Assembly: GCA_001796335.1 (NCBI GenBank)
Contig: MGMF01000022.1
Coordinates: forward strand, 33,830 to 97,829
Length of the DNA: 64,000 nt
Reading direction: 5' to 3'
Origin: Chloroflexi bacterium GWB2_49_20
GTDB lineage: Bacteria > Chloroflexota > Anaerolineae > Anaerolineales > Villigracilaceae
Made by a program: the position numbers and the translations under genes. Shown here in pieces: positions 17,605-26,542 of the stretch. Numbering within the stretch: position 1 is the first letter of the stretch; each line of letters starts with the position of its first letter. Below the pieces are notes generated by a model. The model saw only the letters and a list, made by a program, of their open reading frames with translations. It ran no database searches and had not been told where the DNA came from.

Positions 17605-20172
17605 ATGACAAAAATCAAAGAAACCATTAAACACTTTATTACATTCATAAGAATGATCGGGAATGTTGCCAGCGTGCATGAACTGCAGGAACGCATGCTC
17701 AACGCTCAATTGGTCACTGCTTCCCTGGTGTCCGTTTTCCTGTATTTTTTTGCGCTCATCCCGGCCTTACAAAACCGGCTTGTAGCTTTAGCAATTCTGT
17801 ACACGATCATCTATGTTTGGTTACTACTGATCACCTTTTTCAGACGGCTGCCTTATTGGTTTCGGACTGAGAGTTGGCTGTTCTTCCTATTGATTCTTGG
17901 TGTCATCAACCTGTATATAAGTGGTTTGAATGTAGATGCCGGTTTGTTCCTGCTGACTTTTGTTGCCATGACATCCCTACTGCTTGATATCCGGATTGCG
18001 TTGTTAAGTCTTATGACAAGTGCACTGGCCATAGCCATCACGGGGTTGATCGTAGTTAGCCAAAATGTGGACTTAAAGGTAGATTTGCCGCAAACAGATC
18101 CACTGGTTTGGATCATTGGCGGGCTCATTTTTATGCTCCTGGGGACCTTATCATTATTATCCATTTCTTCCATCATGCGTGACCTTCTTGGAAAAATAGA
18201 GAGGACCACAAAACTGGCGGAAGATCTCTCCCAGGCACATGATAAACTCTCCGAGAGCGAGATCCGCTTTCGTTCGCTGATCGAATATTCAACCGACCTG
18301 GTAGCCATCCTGCACGAGGATGGTGAGATTGGGTATACCAGTCCCTCGATTTTCAGACTGCTGGGTTATAAGCCGGAAGACGTTACTGGCAGGAATGTGT
18401 TGGGCTATATTCACACAGAGGATCAGGCTATTGTAATCGCGGCACTTACCCCCGGCGTCCCTGCGGATGTAATTGGTACCACGGTGGAAGTGCGCGTCAG
18501 CCACCAGAATGGTTTGTGGCGTTGGTTTGAAGTCAATGGCTTTGAATTGAAAACCAACCCGGTTATTAATGGCACAGTGGTAAACTGCCGGGATATTACT
18601 GACCGGAAGAATGTTGAAAGCCTATTGCAAGCTGCAAAGGATAACCTGGAACAGCAAGTGGTTGAAAGAACCGCCGAATTGCAAAGCGCGAGTGCCCGGT
18701 TAAAAGAACTGGTCTTGCATAGCCCGGCGGTAATCTACTCAACATCCCTGGATGGAGGGTGGAAATCCGTTCAAGCCAGTGATAATGTGAATCGCTTGCT
18801 GGGTTATACGGCAGATCAGATCAAGAGCGAAATTGGATTCTGGAACTTTCATATCCATCCTGAAGATACATCCCGTGTGACCACTCACAAGGCACGCATC
18901 GAGTTGGAGAAGAGGATCTCCTGTAAGTATCGCCTCCTTCATCGGGATGGGAATTATCGCTGGATACGTGATGATATGCAATTGGTATTGGCCGAAGATG
19001 GCCAGCCCCTTGAGTTGATTGGCTCATGGATCGATATCACCAATCAGGTTGAAGCTGAAAGGTCCACCCTCTCATCCCAGGACAGGTACCGTGGCCTGTA
19101 TGAATCCATGATGGATGCCTTTATGCGGGTGGATATGAGCGGCAAGATCATTGAGTTTAACCAGGCATACATCAATATGCTGGGTTATTTGCCGGAAGAG
19201 CTGTATCAACTCACGTATATCGATTTAACACCGCCGAAGTGGCATGCCATGGAAGCCGAGATCATTAATAAACAGGTCAATCCCCTGGGTTTCTCCGATG
19301 TCTATGAAAAAGAGTACATTCGCAAGGATGGCTCCATCTTTTCTGTCGACCTCCGCACAAGCCTGACCCGCGATGGAAATGGTAAGCCGGAAAGTATGTG
19401 GGCGATCGTACGCGACATTTCCCATCGAAAACAGAACGAGGCCATTTTGCTCAATACCAAACAGGAACTGGAAAAACGTGTTACCGAGCGCACCAGCGAA
19501 CTCGTAGCCAGCCAGGAACGACTGCGCAGCTTGACGCGCCAGATCATCACCACCCAGGAAGATGAACGTCGTTCCGTCGCGCGTGAACTGCATGATGAGG
19601 CCGGCCAGGTATTTATTACCCTGAAGCACAGCCTGGATATCGCCCTGGAGGAAACTCCTGAAGATCACCCGGCTCTAAAAGCCCGATTGGCATTTGCCAT
19701 GCAAATCGCAGACGTCAGTATGCAGTTGATGCGTGATCTCTCGCACCGCCTGCGCCCACCCGCCCTGGAAGTGGGCGGCATCAATATCTGCCTCGAAGAC
19801 CTATGCCTGGATATTTCCGGGCAGACCAACCTGCATATTCAATACCAGGGCGAAGACCTTCCAGGTCTACCAAATGAGATTGCCATCAGTCTCTACCGGG
19901 TTGTGCAGGAATCGCTGACCAATATATTAAAACATGCCGCTGCCAGCAATGTGCAGGTAAAATTAAGATATCTCAAGAACAAGATTCTGCTAAGTGTGCG
20001 CGATGATGGCAAGGGCGTGATGGACACCAACCCGGTAGGCACGGGTTTGCTTGGATTGCAGGAGCGCCTGCGCTTGTTGGAAGGGAATATTCAGGTTAAA
20101 GCCCACCCGGGGAAAGGCGTTCATTTGAAGGCAACCGTTCCCTGGCAAAAAGAGGCAGGTCATGGAAAATAG
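17605..20172 (+). CDS. Membrane sensor histidine kinase with three PAS domains (NarL-type)
   Basis: An 855-residue kinase. Residues ~30-195 form about six membrane helices of a sensor module. Three PAS/PAC units follow (about 215-330, 370-480 and 495-610), joined by coiled coils such as the ones ending in ERTAEL and ERTSEL. The HisKA_3 dimerisation helix has the phospho-acceptor His663 in RELHDEAGQ, and the HATPase ends GTGLLGLQERLRLLEG. The ATG at 17605 is preceded by an in-frame TTG at 17602; neither has a clear ribosome site. It is followed 75 bases later by a LuxR-type regulator, its likely partner. The input signal is unknown; PAS ligands could be haem, flavin or small molecules. Confidence 0.92.
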   Translation: MTKIKETIKHFITFIRMIGNVASVHELQERMLNAQLVTASLVSVFLYFFALIPALQNRLVALAILYTIIYVWLLLITFFRRLPYWFRTESWLFFLLILGVINLYISGLNVDAGLFLLTFVAMTSLLLDIRIALLSLMTSALAIAITGLIVVSQNVDLKVDLPQTDPLVWIIGGLIFMLLGTLSLLSISSIMRDLLGKIERTTKLAEDLSQAHDKLSESEIRFRSLIEYSTDLVAILHEDGEIGYTSPSIFRLLGYKPEDVTGRNVLGYIHTEDQAIVIAALTPGVPADVIGTTVEVRVSHQNGLWRWFEVNGFELKTNPVINGTVVNCRDITDRKNVESLLQAAKDNLEQQVVERTAELQSASARLKELVLHSPAVIYSTSLDGGWKSVQASDNVNRLLGYTADQIKSEIGFWNFHIHPEDTSRVTTHKARIELEKRISCKYRLLHRDGNYRWIRDDMQLVLAEDGQPLELIGSWIDITNQVEAERSTLSSQDRYRGLYESMMDAFMRVDMSGKIIEFNQAYINMLGYLPEELYQLTYIDLTPPKWHAMEAEIINKQVNPLGFSDVYEKEYIRKDGSIFSVDLRTSLTRDGNGKPESMWAIVRDISHRKQNEAILLNTKQELEKRVTERTSELVASQERLRSLTRQIITTQEDERRSVARELHDEAGQVFITLKHSLDIALEETPEDHPALKARLAFAMQIADVSMQLMRDLSHRLRPPALEVGGINICLEDLCLDISGQTNLHIQYQGEDLPGLPNEIAISLYRVVQESLTNILKHAAASNVQVKLRYLKNKILLSVRDDGKGVMDTNPVGTGLLGLQERLRLLEGNIQVKAHPGKGVHLKATVPWQKEAGHGK

Positions 20173-20180
20173 TCACCTCA

Positions 20181-20206
20181 ACACCCCACTTTTTGAAAAG
20201 TTATAA
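20181..20206. repeat. Dispersed hairpin repeat, half copy D
   Basis: ACACCCCACTTTTTGAAAAG followed by TTATAA matches only the right arm of the repeat family seen at 15428, 34565 and 62922. The left arm and inner stem are absent. It sits between the kinase and regulator genes. Confidence 0.45.
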
Positions 20207-20247
20207 ATTGTGGCATAATAAGGGGAGGAAGTCAGGAGGAGATAGTT

Positions 20248-20937
20248 ATGGAAACCACAGTTCGAGTTGCCATCCTGGATGATCATCAGAGTATCATCGA
20301 TGGCTTTCTGTACAGGTTGATGTCTGCCAAAGATATCCAGGTGGTGGCCAGCGCTTCTTATGGGGAAGATTTGCTGCCCATGATTCGAAATAACCCGGTG
20401 GACGTGTTGCTGCTAGATCTCAGCGTCCCTACCTCCGCGGAGAACATGAACCAATACCCGATGATTTTTACCATGAGGGGCTTGCTGAACGAATTTCCCA
20501 GGTTGAAGGTGGTCATCATCTCCAACTTCAAGGAGAGGGCTCTAGTGAAAACTGCCATTGAACATGGGGTCTGCGGCTACATATACAAGGATGATCAGGC
20601 TTCCATACAGCAGTTGGCGCGCATAGTGATGATCGTGGCCGCAGGCGGAAATTATTTCAGTGCGGGGGCTTACTTTGATCTGTCTGAAGAACGCTCCAAA
20701 AAGAATCTCACACCCCGCCAGATGGAAGTATTGGCGGTTGCTTCAGCCTACCCGGACGATTCGACCGATGACCTGGCGCAGCGTCTGAATATATCCGGCT
20801 CGACCCTGCGCAATATCCTCTCGAATGCCTATTCACGCTTGGGGGTGCGCACGCGCAGCGCTGCCATCGATCGGGTGCGCCAGTTGGGGATCGTTCCGAC
20901 CTTCCTACAACCACCCAAAGTAGATCAAAGCCATTAA
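20248..20937 (+). CDS. LuxR/NarL-family response regulator
   Basis: A 229-residue DNA-binding regulator, the probable partner of the PAS kinase just upstream. The receiver (1-~130) has the acidic pair Asp11-Asp12, the phospho-acceptor Asp57 in VLLLDLSVP, Ser111-like switch (IISNF) and the conserved Lys in YIYKDD. The C-terminal HTH starts with LTPRQMEVLAVASAYPDDSTDDLAQRLNIS and ends with NAYSRLGVRTRSAAI, a LuxR-type four-helix domain with a slightly longer turn than usual. GGAGGAG lies upstream of the ATG. Direct repeats 160 bases downstream could be its binding site. Confidence 0.92.
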   Translation: METTVRVAILDDHQSIIDGFLYRLMSAKDIQVVASASYGEDLLPMIRNNPVDVLLLDLSVPTSAENMNQYPMIFTMRGLLNEFPRLKVVIISNFKERALVKTAIEHGVCGYIYKDDQASIQQLARIVMIVAAGGNYFSAGAYFDLSEERSKKNLTPRQMEVLAVASAYPDDSTDDLAQRLNISGSTLRNILSNAYSRLGVRTRSAAIDRVRQLGIVPTFLQPPKVDQSH

Positions 20938-21094
20938 TATGTGGACGGGAGGGTCATATGGATTGATCCTGGCCATTAATTAACTGGTAAATGGCTCATG
21001 AAGTCCCAAAAAAGCCGGGGTTGCGCATGGTCAATTTATAACTACGCAAGGCCATGAAATAACTGGCCAGGGAATTATGCGGGGATACAGTACA

Positions 21095-21144
21095 AATGTC
21101 TATACATATGCACAATAATGTCTATTTACACATAATGTAAGACA
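21095..21144. promoter_or_regulatory. Direct repeats and dyad, candidate regulator site
   Basis: AATGTCTAT occurs at 21095-21103 and again at 21117-21125, exactly 22 bases (two helical turns) apart. The second copy runs into a dyad, TTACA-CATAA-TGTAA (21126-21140), with outer TGTCT / AGACA. The site lies ~110 bases before the likely MATE promoter and just after the LuxR-type regulator gene. The spacing suits a dimeric regulator. Confidence 0.4.
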
Positions 21145-21254
21145 CAAAAAAAATCTCCGAGTGATAACAATACAGACACCCAAGTCTATAAGATGCCTAT
21201 ATTGTTTTTTTAGTTATCTTGCTCCTGTTTAACTCAATTATTTCACATATCTTG

Positions 21255-21284
21255 TTGTTACTATTCCACAATTTCAATTAGAAT
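21255..21284 (+). promoter_or_regulatory. Probable promoter of the MATE exporter gene
   Basis: TTGTTA and TAGAAT are separated by 18 bases. Transcription would begin near 21291, giving a ~25-base leader with no strong ribosome site. Confidence 0.4.
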
Positions 21285-21316
21285 ATTTCCAAGACCTATC
21301 CGAGCCCCACTATGTG

Positions 21317-22732
21317 ATGGATGACAGACCATTGAACCCTTCCTTAATCCAGCGCCTGATATACTATTTTAACGACCGGGAGTATTTCCGCCTCCTGGTC
21401 AGATTTACTTTCCCCATCGCTCTGCAGAACCTGGTCATGTCGTCATTGAACCTGGTGGCAGGTGTAATGATCGGGCAGTTGGGGGAAACCTCAGTTGCCG
21501 CGGTGGGCCAGGCCAGCCAGGTCTTGTTTCTATTAAACTTGGTGGTATTCGGCACGGTCAGCGGCGCAGCCATGTTCCTGGCACAGTTGTGGGGCAAGCT
21601 GGATATCCCCAATATCCGCCGAGTACTTGGCCTGACCATCAAGTTGAGTCTGCTGGCAGCTCTTTTCTTTTGGACATTAGCAACATTTTTCCCGGATGAA
21701 GTGCTGGGGGTTTATTCGGTGGATCCGGCTGTGATCCTGCTTGGTAGCCAGTACCTGCGCATAGTCTGCTGGGGATATGCTTTCATGGCCATCACTGCCA
21801 CATTCGGCGTTGCCTTGCGTTCGACCGGTAACGTGTGTCTGCCCCTGGTAGTGAGTACTTCTGCACTTCTTATCAATATTGCCCTGGCTTATCCGCTGAT
21901 CTTTGGCTGGCAATGGCTGCACCTGCCTGCGCTGGGGGTGAAGGGCGCGGCCTACGCGACCGTGATCGCACGTGCATTGGAATGCCTGGCCATGCTGATG
22001 TTGGTTTATCGGGATCGCTCCAACCCGGTGGCCGCAACATTGACGGATCTGTTCAGTTTTGATTGGAAGTTCATGCAGGCTACCATGAAACCTGTTCTAC
22101 CGGTCATCGCCAATGAGATTTTATGGTCATTTGGAGTTACCACCTATAATGCCATCTATGGGCATATCGGCACCGATGCTGTGGCAGCCATCAATATCAT
22201 AGGAAACATCGACCAGTTGGCATTTGTCCTGTTCATTGGGCTGGGAACTGCCACGGCGATCATGGTTGGAAATGCGATCGGGCAGGGTGAACCTGAGAAG
22301 GCATTTATTTATGCCGGTCGCTCCCTGATCCTGCAGGTAACGGGTGCCATACTGATGGGTGTGCTGGTATATTTCTTTGCAGGAAATATCTTTCAGTTTT
22401 ATAAAGTAGCACCGCAAGTCATCTTGGAAGCCCGAAATATCTTAACCGTATTGGCGATAGGTATGTCGTTACGGGCAGCAAACCATCTCATCATTATTAG
22501 CATTTTGCGTTCCGGAGGGGATAGTCGTTATTCACTCTTTCTGGATGGGTTCGTGATCTGGTTGGTGGGTGTCCCGGTCACAGCGGCGGGAGCTTTTTTA
22601 TTGGGTTTGCCCATTCATCTCGTGTATGCATTGACATTAAGTGAAGAAATCACCAAGGCCATCCTGGGAACCTGGAGATATTTTTCAAAGAAATGGATTC
22701 ATGACTTGACTGGCAGGATGGCAGAGATATAA
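21317..22732 (+). CDS. MATE family efflux transporter
   Basis: A 471-residue exporter with twelve membrane helices in two MATE repeats. FPIALQNLVMSSLNLVAGVMIGQLGETSVAAVGQASQ is the first-repeat motif, and VLPVIANEILWSFGVTTYNAIYGHIGTDAVAAINI its counterpart in the second. Such proteins expel cationic drugs or metabolites in exchange for Na+ or H+. An ATG at 21317 follows an in-frame GTG at 21314; the ATG is preferred. It follows the two-component pair, from which it is separated by a regulator-site-like region, so control by that pair is plausible but unproven. Confidence 0.93.
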   Translation: MDDRPLNPSLIQRLIYYFNDREYFRLLVRFTFPIALQNLVMSSLNLVAGVMIGQLGETSVAAVGQASQVLFLLNLVVFGTVSGAAMFLAQLWGKLDIPNIRRVLGLTIKLSLLAALFFWTLATFFPDEVLGVYSVDPAVILLGSQYLRIVCWGYAFMAITATFGVALRSTGNVCLPLVVSTSALLINIALAYPLIFGWQWLHLPALGVKGAAYATVIARALECLAMLMLVYRDRSNPVAATLTDLFSFDWKFMQATMKPVLPVIANEILWSFGVTTYNAIYGHIGTDAVAAINIIGNIDQLAFVLFIGLGTATAIMVGNAIGQGEPEKAFIYAGRSLILQVTGAILMGVLVYFFAGNIFQFYKVAPQVILEARNILTVLAIGMSLRAANHLIIISILRSGGDSRYSLFLDGFVIWLVGVPVTAAGAFLLGLPIHLVYALTLSEEITKAILGTWRYFSKKWIHDLTGRMAEI

Positions 22733-22828
22733 CCCAGGAGAAAGAGCTGCAAACCTGGTTTTAATCAACAAAACTCCGCATTCAACCCCATCCAAACCCG
22801 GGTTTATCCAGCCACAATACAGGCATGA

Positions 22829-22834
22829 TAAAAT
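22829..22834 (+). promoter_or_regulatory. Extended -10 promoter for the M24 peptidase gene
   Basis: TGATAAAAT forms an extended -10 about 78 bases before the ATG at 22912. No clear -35. A small palindrome AAACCCGGGTTT lies 25 bases upstream. Confidence 0.4.
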
Positions 22835-22911
22835 CAGGAATGTCCCAGCCAAAGATTGTTTGTTGATGGAAATAGATTTTGGGGATCACCAGGAACCAAC
22901 CAAGGAGAAAC

Positions 22912-24018
22912 ATGAAAGCCAATCGCATTGAAAAGCCCCAACTTGCTCTTCAAAACTCGGAGCTGGATGCCCTGGTGCTCAACCCAGGTCCCAGCTTAGT
23001 GTACACCACCGGGATGCACTTTCACCTGATGGAACGACCTGTGGTGGTGATATTTACAAAAAACCAGCCACCGGTCATTGTCCTGCCCGAGCTCGAAGAG
23101 CAGAAGCTGGTGGATCTACCCTATAAGATCCAGGGATTTCCATACGGCGAGAAACCGGATGAGTGGCAAAAAGCCTTCGATGATGCGATCCGTTATCTGG
23201 ACTTGAAAGATAAGAACATTGGCATGGAACCGCGTAGCCTGCGCCTTTTGGAATATGGATTTCTGCAGGCGGCTACTCCCGGGGCAAAATTTATGGACGC
23301 AGGGGAGACGATCAGTTCCATGCGTCTGGTCAAGGATGCCGAAGAGGTGGATGCCATGCGTCGCGCTGTGGGGGTGGCTCAAAAGGCTTTGCAGAATACC
23401 TTGCCCCTGATCAAAATAGGAATGACGGAGAAGGAAGTTGCTGGCGAATTAACCCTGCAGCTACTCCGCCATGGTTCCGAGCCGGAGATGGGTTTCTCAC
23501 CGATCGTTTCGGGGGGGCTGAATGGTGCCAATCCGCACGCCACCCCGGGTACACGCGAGCTCCAGGTGGGGGATCTGCTGGTGATCGACTGGGGGGCGAT
23601 GGTGGATGGCTATATCTCCGATCTAACCCGCACCTTCTCCATCGGTGCTGTGGAACCCGAGTACCGTAAGATCCACCAGATCGTGCAGGAGGCCAATTCG
23701 GCTGGAAGGGCAGCTGGCAAACCGGGTGATCCGTGTGCTCATGTGGATAAAGCCGCTCGAAATGTGATCGAGAAAGCTGGCTATGGAGTTTATTTCACGC
23801 ATCGTACCGGGCATGGCATTGGCATGGAAGGGCACGAAGAACCCTATATGCGTGGCGATAATATGCAGATCCTGCAGCCTGGCATGGCTTACACGGTTGA
23901 ACCCGGTATCTACCTGCCCGGGCGTAATGGAGTCCGCATTGAAGATGATATGGTTATCACAGGCGCGGGTTGCGAAAGCCTGAGCGATATGCCGCGTGAG
24001 TTGACGGTGATCGGGTAG
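22912..24018 (+). CDS. M24 family aminopeptidase (Xaa-Pro dipeptidase/aminopeptidase type)
   Basis: Cleaves the bond before proline in short peptides with a dinuclear metal centre. The 368-residue chain has an N-terminal creatinase-like domain (1-~130) and the pita-bread catalytic domain. Metal ligands are visible as Asp in VIDWGA, Asp in SDLTRTF, His in TGHGIGMEGHEEP, Glu in TVEPGIY and Glu in RIEDDM. The frame opens earlier, but the ATG at 22912 follows AAGGAG by 5 bases and is chosen. It is monocistronic as far as can be seen. This is one of several cytoplasmic peptidases in the window (S9, M42 x3). Confidence 0.93.
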   Translation: MKANRIEKPQLALQNSELDALVLNPGPSLVYTTGMHFHLMERPVVVIFTKNQPPVIVLPELEEQKLVDLPYKIQGFPYGEKPDEWQKAFDDAIRYLDLKDKNIGMEPRSLRLLEYGFLQAATPGAKFMDAGETISSMRLVKDAEEVDAMRRAVGVAQKALQNTLPLIKIGMTEKEVAGELTLQLLRHGSEPEMGFSPIVSGGLNGANPHATPGTRELQVGDLLVIDWGAMVDGYISDLTRTFSIGAVEPEYRKIHQIVQEANSAGRAAGKPGDPCAHVDKAARNVIEKAGYGVYFTHRTGHGIGMEGHEEPYMRGDNMQILQPGMAYTVEPGIYLPGRNGVRIEDDMVITGAGCESLSDMPRELTVIG

Positions 24019-24097
24019 ATTGAGATTAACCCAGATTAATAATCGTGTCGATTTTGGCACAGTGTGATTAATATTTTTTATTAGCTCGTTCAATCTA

Positions 24098-24125
24098 TTG
24101 ACGTTTTTTATAGCATGCGTACAAA
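24098..24125 (+). promoter_or_regulatory. Possible promoter upstream of the frameshifted exported protein
   Basis: TTGACG and TACAAA are 16 bases apart; transcription would start about 15 bases before the TTG start at 24147. The -35 box is good, the -10 weak. Confidence 0.4.
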
Positions 24126-24146
24126 TCTTAATTTTGGAGTTATTGG

Positions 24147-24569
24147 TTGAAAGATACTTTCTCCATTTTTCTTATTCCCATCCTTTTGCTGGGCGACTGT
24201 GCTCCAGCGCCGAAAATCGGACCAACCTTGCTGCCTGCAGAAACCCGACCACAGGTTGAGTCGAGTCCGACCACCCTGGTTATACCACCCATGAGTTTGA
24301 ACGTGGAACCCACCTTGCTTCCAACCCCTTTGGAACAAGGCCTCGTGCTGGTCAGTGTGGAATTGATGAAGCCACTTGATTTGGATCCCTTGAGGTTTGA
24401 AACCGTGGAGGGAAACTCCTGGAACCATGCCACCCTGCCACGGGGAACGCCTTTTTCAGAAACATCGTTTTATTTTGAAGATGGTCACTATTCCATGCAG
24501 GTGGAATTGGGTTCAGATAGGTTGATCCCAGGGAGAATTACAACAACGATGGAGCCGAGGCCTGGGTGA
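24147..24569 (+). CDS. Exported protein, N-terminal part (gene interrupted by frameshift)
   Basis: Begins at a TTG with GGAG 9 bases upstream. The first ~20 residues are a signal peptide ending LLLGDC, close to a lipobox although Asp before Cys is unusual. A Pro/Thr-rich linker follows (24-60), then a beta-rich region. The last ~10 residues (RITTTMEPRPG) do not fit: the alternative frame from about 24524 onward reads DPRENYNNDGAEAWVTLEK and flows into the next coding segment. I read the two as one ~290-residue lipoprotein-like gene split by a -1 shift near the GGG at 24531-24533. No family is recognised. Confidence 0.6.
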   Translation: MKDTFSIFLIPILLLGDCAPAPKIGPTLLPAETRPQVESSPTTLVIPPMSLNVEPTLLPTPLEQGLVLVSVELMKPLDLDPLRFETVEGNSWNHATLPRGTPFSETSFYFEDGHYSMQVELGSDRLIPGRITTTMEPRPG

Positions 24570-25030
24570 CATTGGAAAAGAATGACCAGGAAATATTCAG
24601 GATAGACACTGGCAAAGGCAGCCCGATCAATACCTTGCAGGGTTTATGGGTGTATGACGGTCATTGGGTGTTGGAAACAGTCTATATTTTTGAAGAGGTT
24701 GACAACAATATGGCCACCACCTCTGCAGTTGGGCAACTGGTGCAAGATGGCGAAGAATTAAACGGAAAGAATGGTTATGGGACATCCTTTGGTTTCCAGA
24801 CCATTGACGGAATTCCTTTTTATTTCTTTGAACGGGCTGGAAAAATGGATGCCTGGTACGATGGTCAGGAGATCCCCCTGGGTTTCGATAACATCCCACA
24901 TTACGGCTGTTGCAGTTCGGGCGCGCTAAACCCACAAAAATACCAGGACCGGGTGGCGTTCTTCGGGCACAAGAATGAGACCTGGTATTTTGTTCAAATT
25001 GGCATGGCCGGAAGTACGTTTAATCCGTAA
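24566..25030 (+). CDS. Exported protein, C-terminal part (same interrupted gene)
   Basis: Opens with GTG overlapping the previous stop (GTGA), but the same frame is open further upstream and continues the sense of the N-terminal part. It encodes ~154 residues of a beta-rich domain with many aromatic residues (WVYDGHWVLETVYIFEE, YDGQEIPLGFD) and a CC pair near the end. It has no signal peptide of its own, which supports the view that it is the second half of one exported protein. Function unknown. Translational coupling of two separate proteins is the less likely alternative. Confidence 0.6.
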   Translation: MTLEKNDQEIFRIDTGKGSPINTLQGLWVYDGHWVLETVYIFEEVDNNMATTSAVGQLVQDGEELNGKNGYGTSFGFQTIDGIPFYFFERAGKMDAWYDGQEIPLGFDNIPHYGCCSSGALNPQKYQDRVAFFGHKNETWYFVQIGMAGSTFNP

Positions 25031-25064
25031 AATTTGGAAGGGAGAGAATTCAAGAAAGATAACC

Positions 25065-25634
25065 ATGATCCCATATTGCCAGTATGTAAAAAACCACCCA
25101 GAAGATGAATATAACCGGATCTATCATGACACCGAGTACGGTTTTCCGTTGGAGGAAGATGCCCTGTTATTTGAACGCCTGATTCTGGAGATCAACCAGG
25201 CCGGGTTGTCCTGGATCACCATCCTGAAAAAGAAAGATAACTTTCGCCGGGCATACCATGCCTTTGATATCGACAGGGTGGCTGGATATGACCAACTTGA
25301 GCGTGAGCGCTTGCTGGCAGATGCGGGCATCATTCGTAACCGCCTCAAGATCAACGCAGCCATTGAAAACGCGAAACAGATCCAGTCCTTGCGGATGGAG
25401 TACGGCTCTTTCAAAGGTTGGTTGGATGCACATACCTTTCTTTCCAAATTGGATTGGGTCAACCTTTTCAAACAGATCTTTACATTTACCGGTGGGGAGA
25501 TCGTGGGTGAATTCCTGATGAGCACGGGCTATTTGCCAGGTGCGCATGACCCGGATTGCCCGGTTTTTCAGCAAACCGCTGCCCTAAAACCAGCCTGGAT
25601 TAGGTCAAAGCACGACCAGCGGGTACATATCTAA
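25065..25634 (+). CDS. tag: DNA-3-methyladenine glycosylase I
   Basis: Excises 3-methyladenine from alkylated DNA. The 189-residue protein shows the Tag signature: Y-HDTEYGFPLEEDALLFERLILEINQAGLSW, the NFRRAYHAFD segment, and the loop RNRLKINAAIENA. The zinc site is formed by Cys5 (IPYCQY) and a C-terminal cluster around GAHDPDCPVF, His/Cys as in E. coli Tag. The ATG at 25065 gives the family length; the frame extends upstream through unrelated sequence. AGAAAG precedes it. It is probably a single-gene unit and one of several scattered repair genes here. Confidence 0.95.
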   Translation: MIPYCQYVKNHPEDEYNRIYHDTEYGFPLEEDALLFERLILEINQAGLSWITILKKKDNFRRAYHAFDIDRVAGYDQLERERLLADAGIIRNRLKINAAIENAKQIQSLRMEYGSFKGWLDAHTFLSKLDWVNLFKQIFTFTGGEIVGEFLMSTGYLPGAHDPDCPVFQQTAALKPAWIRSKHDQRVHI

Positions 25635-25655
25635 CCCAACCCTTTTTATTGAAGG

Positions 25656-25661
25656 TATAAT
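25656..25661 (+). promoter_or_regulatory. Possible -10 box of the esterase operon
   Basis: GGTATAAT about 100 bases before the esterase ATG, with no clear -35. It would serve the run of four genes from 25760 to 29248. Confidence 0.35.
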
Positions 25662-25759
25662 TTATTGGTTAGCGTGTGCCTATTTAAACCATAACTGTCA
25701 TTTGCGAGTAAGTTGTTCACAGTAAATTCAGAGATTTCTCACAGGAGCAGCGAAAGATC

Positions 25760-26542
25760 ATGGCCCAGATCATATCCACTGCTGAACCGTTTTTTCTGCC
25801 CGGCGAGGGGAAACGCGCCCGTACGGGCTGCCTGCTCATCCATGGCTTTACCGGTACACCCAAGGAGATGCGCTGGATGGGGGAGTATCTTGCCGGGCAA
25901 GGCTTCAGTGCACTGGGGGTGCGCCTGAGTGGACATGCCACCCAGCCGGACGATATGATAAGGTCACGCTATCCGGATTGGACGGCCTCGGTGGAAGATG
26001 GCTACAACCTGTTGGGCGGAGTCACGGATCGCATTTTCCTGGTGGGGTTATCCATGGGTGGAATACTGGCGCTGCTGATGGCGACACGTCTGAAGGTGGC
26101 GGGGGTGTTTGCCATGTCCACGCCCTGCCGCCTGCCGGAGGATCCGCGCCTGCGGTTTGTAAAACAAATCAGCAGGGTGAAAAAATTCTTCCCCAAGAGT
26201 GATGGTGCCCCGGATGCCGGCTGGTTTGATAAACAGGCGTTTGCAGAGCATAAATCCTATCCCATGAATCCAGTTCGTTCGATCGTCGAGTTGAATATGC
26301 TGATGGCTGAAATGCGCAACGCTTTACCAAATGTGGATGTCCCGGTGTTTTTGGTGCATTCAAGGAATGATAATTATGTCATCAAAGACAGTATGCAATG
26401 GATCCATGACCATCTGGGGACACATGACAAGCAAATGCTATGGGTGGAAGGCAGCGGGCATGTCATCCCGCGTGAACCAGCCCGTGAGCAGGTATTTAAA
26501 GTTGCAATAGATTTCATTTTAAAGGTTACAGAAAATACATGA
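25760..26542 (+). CDS. Alpha/beta-hydrolase, carboxylesterase/monoacylglycerol lipase type
   Basis: A 260-residue cytoplasmic hydrolase. LLIHGFTGTP carries the oxyanion-hole region, GLSMGG the nucleophile Ser, VHSRNDNYV the Asp and GSGHVIP the His. The small cap and length fit the Est30-like carboxylesterases of Gram-positive bacteria. It acts on short to medium acyl esters in relatives; the natural substrate is unknown. AGGAG lies 12 bases before the ATG. Its stop overlaps the ATG of the MFS gene by 4 bases, so they are translationally coupled. Confidence 0.9.
   Translation: MAQIISTAEPFFLPGEGKRARTGCLLIHGFTGTPKEMRWMGEYLAGQGFSALGVRLSGHATQPDDMIRSRYPDWTASVEDGYNLLGGVTDRIFLVGLSMGGILALLMATRLKVAGVFAMSTPCRLPEDPRLRFVKQISRVKKFFPKSDGAPDAGWFDKQAFAEHKSYPMNPVRSIVELNMLMAEMRNALPNVDVPVFLVHSRNDNYVIKDSMQWIHDHLGTHDKQMLWVEGSGHVIPREPAREQVFKVAIDFILKVTENT

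Larger units (their letters stand above)
20938..21316. other. Intergenic region with repeats before the MATE gene
   Basis: About 380 bases without a credible coding frame, AT-rich in its second half. It holds two direct repeats, a dyad and a probable promoter, described separately. No RNA gene is recognisable. Confidence 0.6.
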
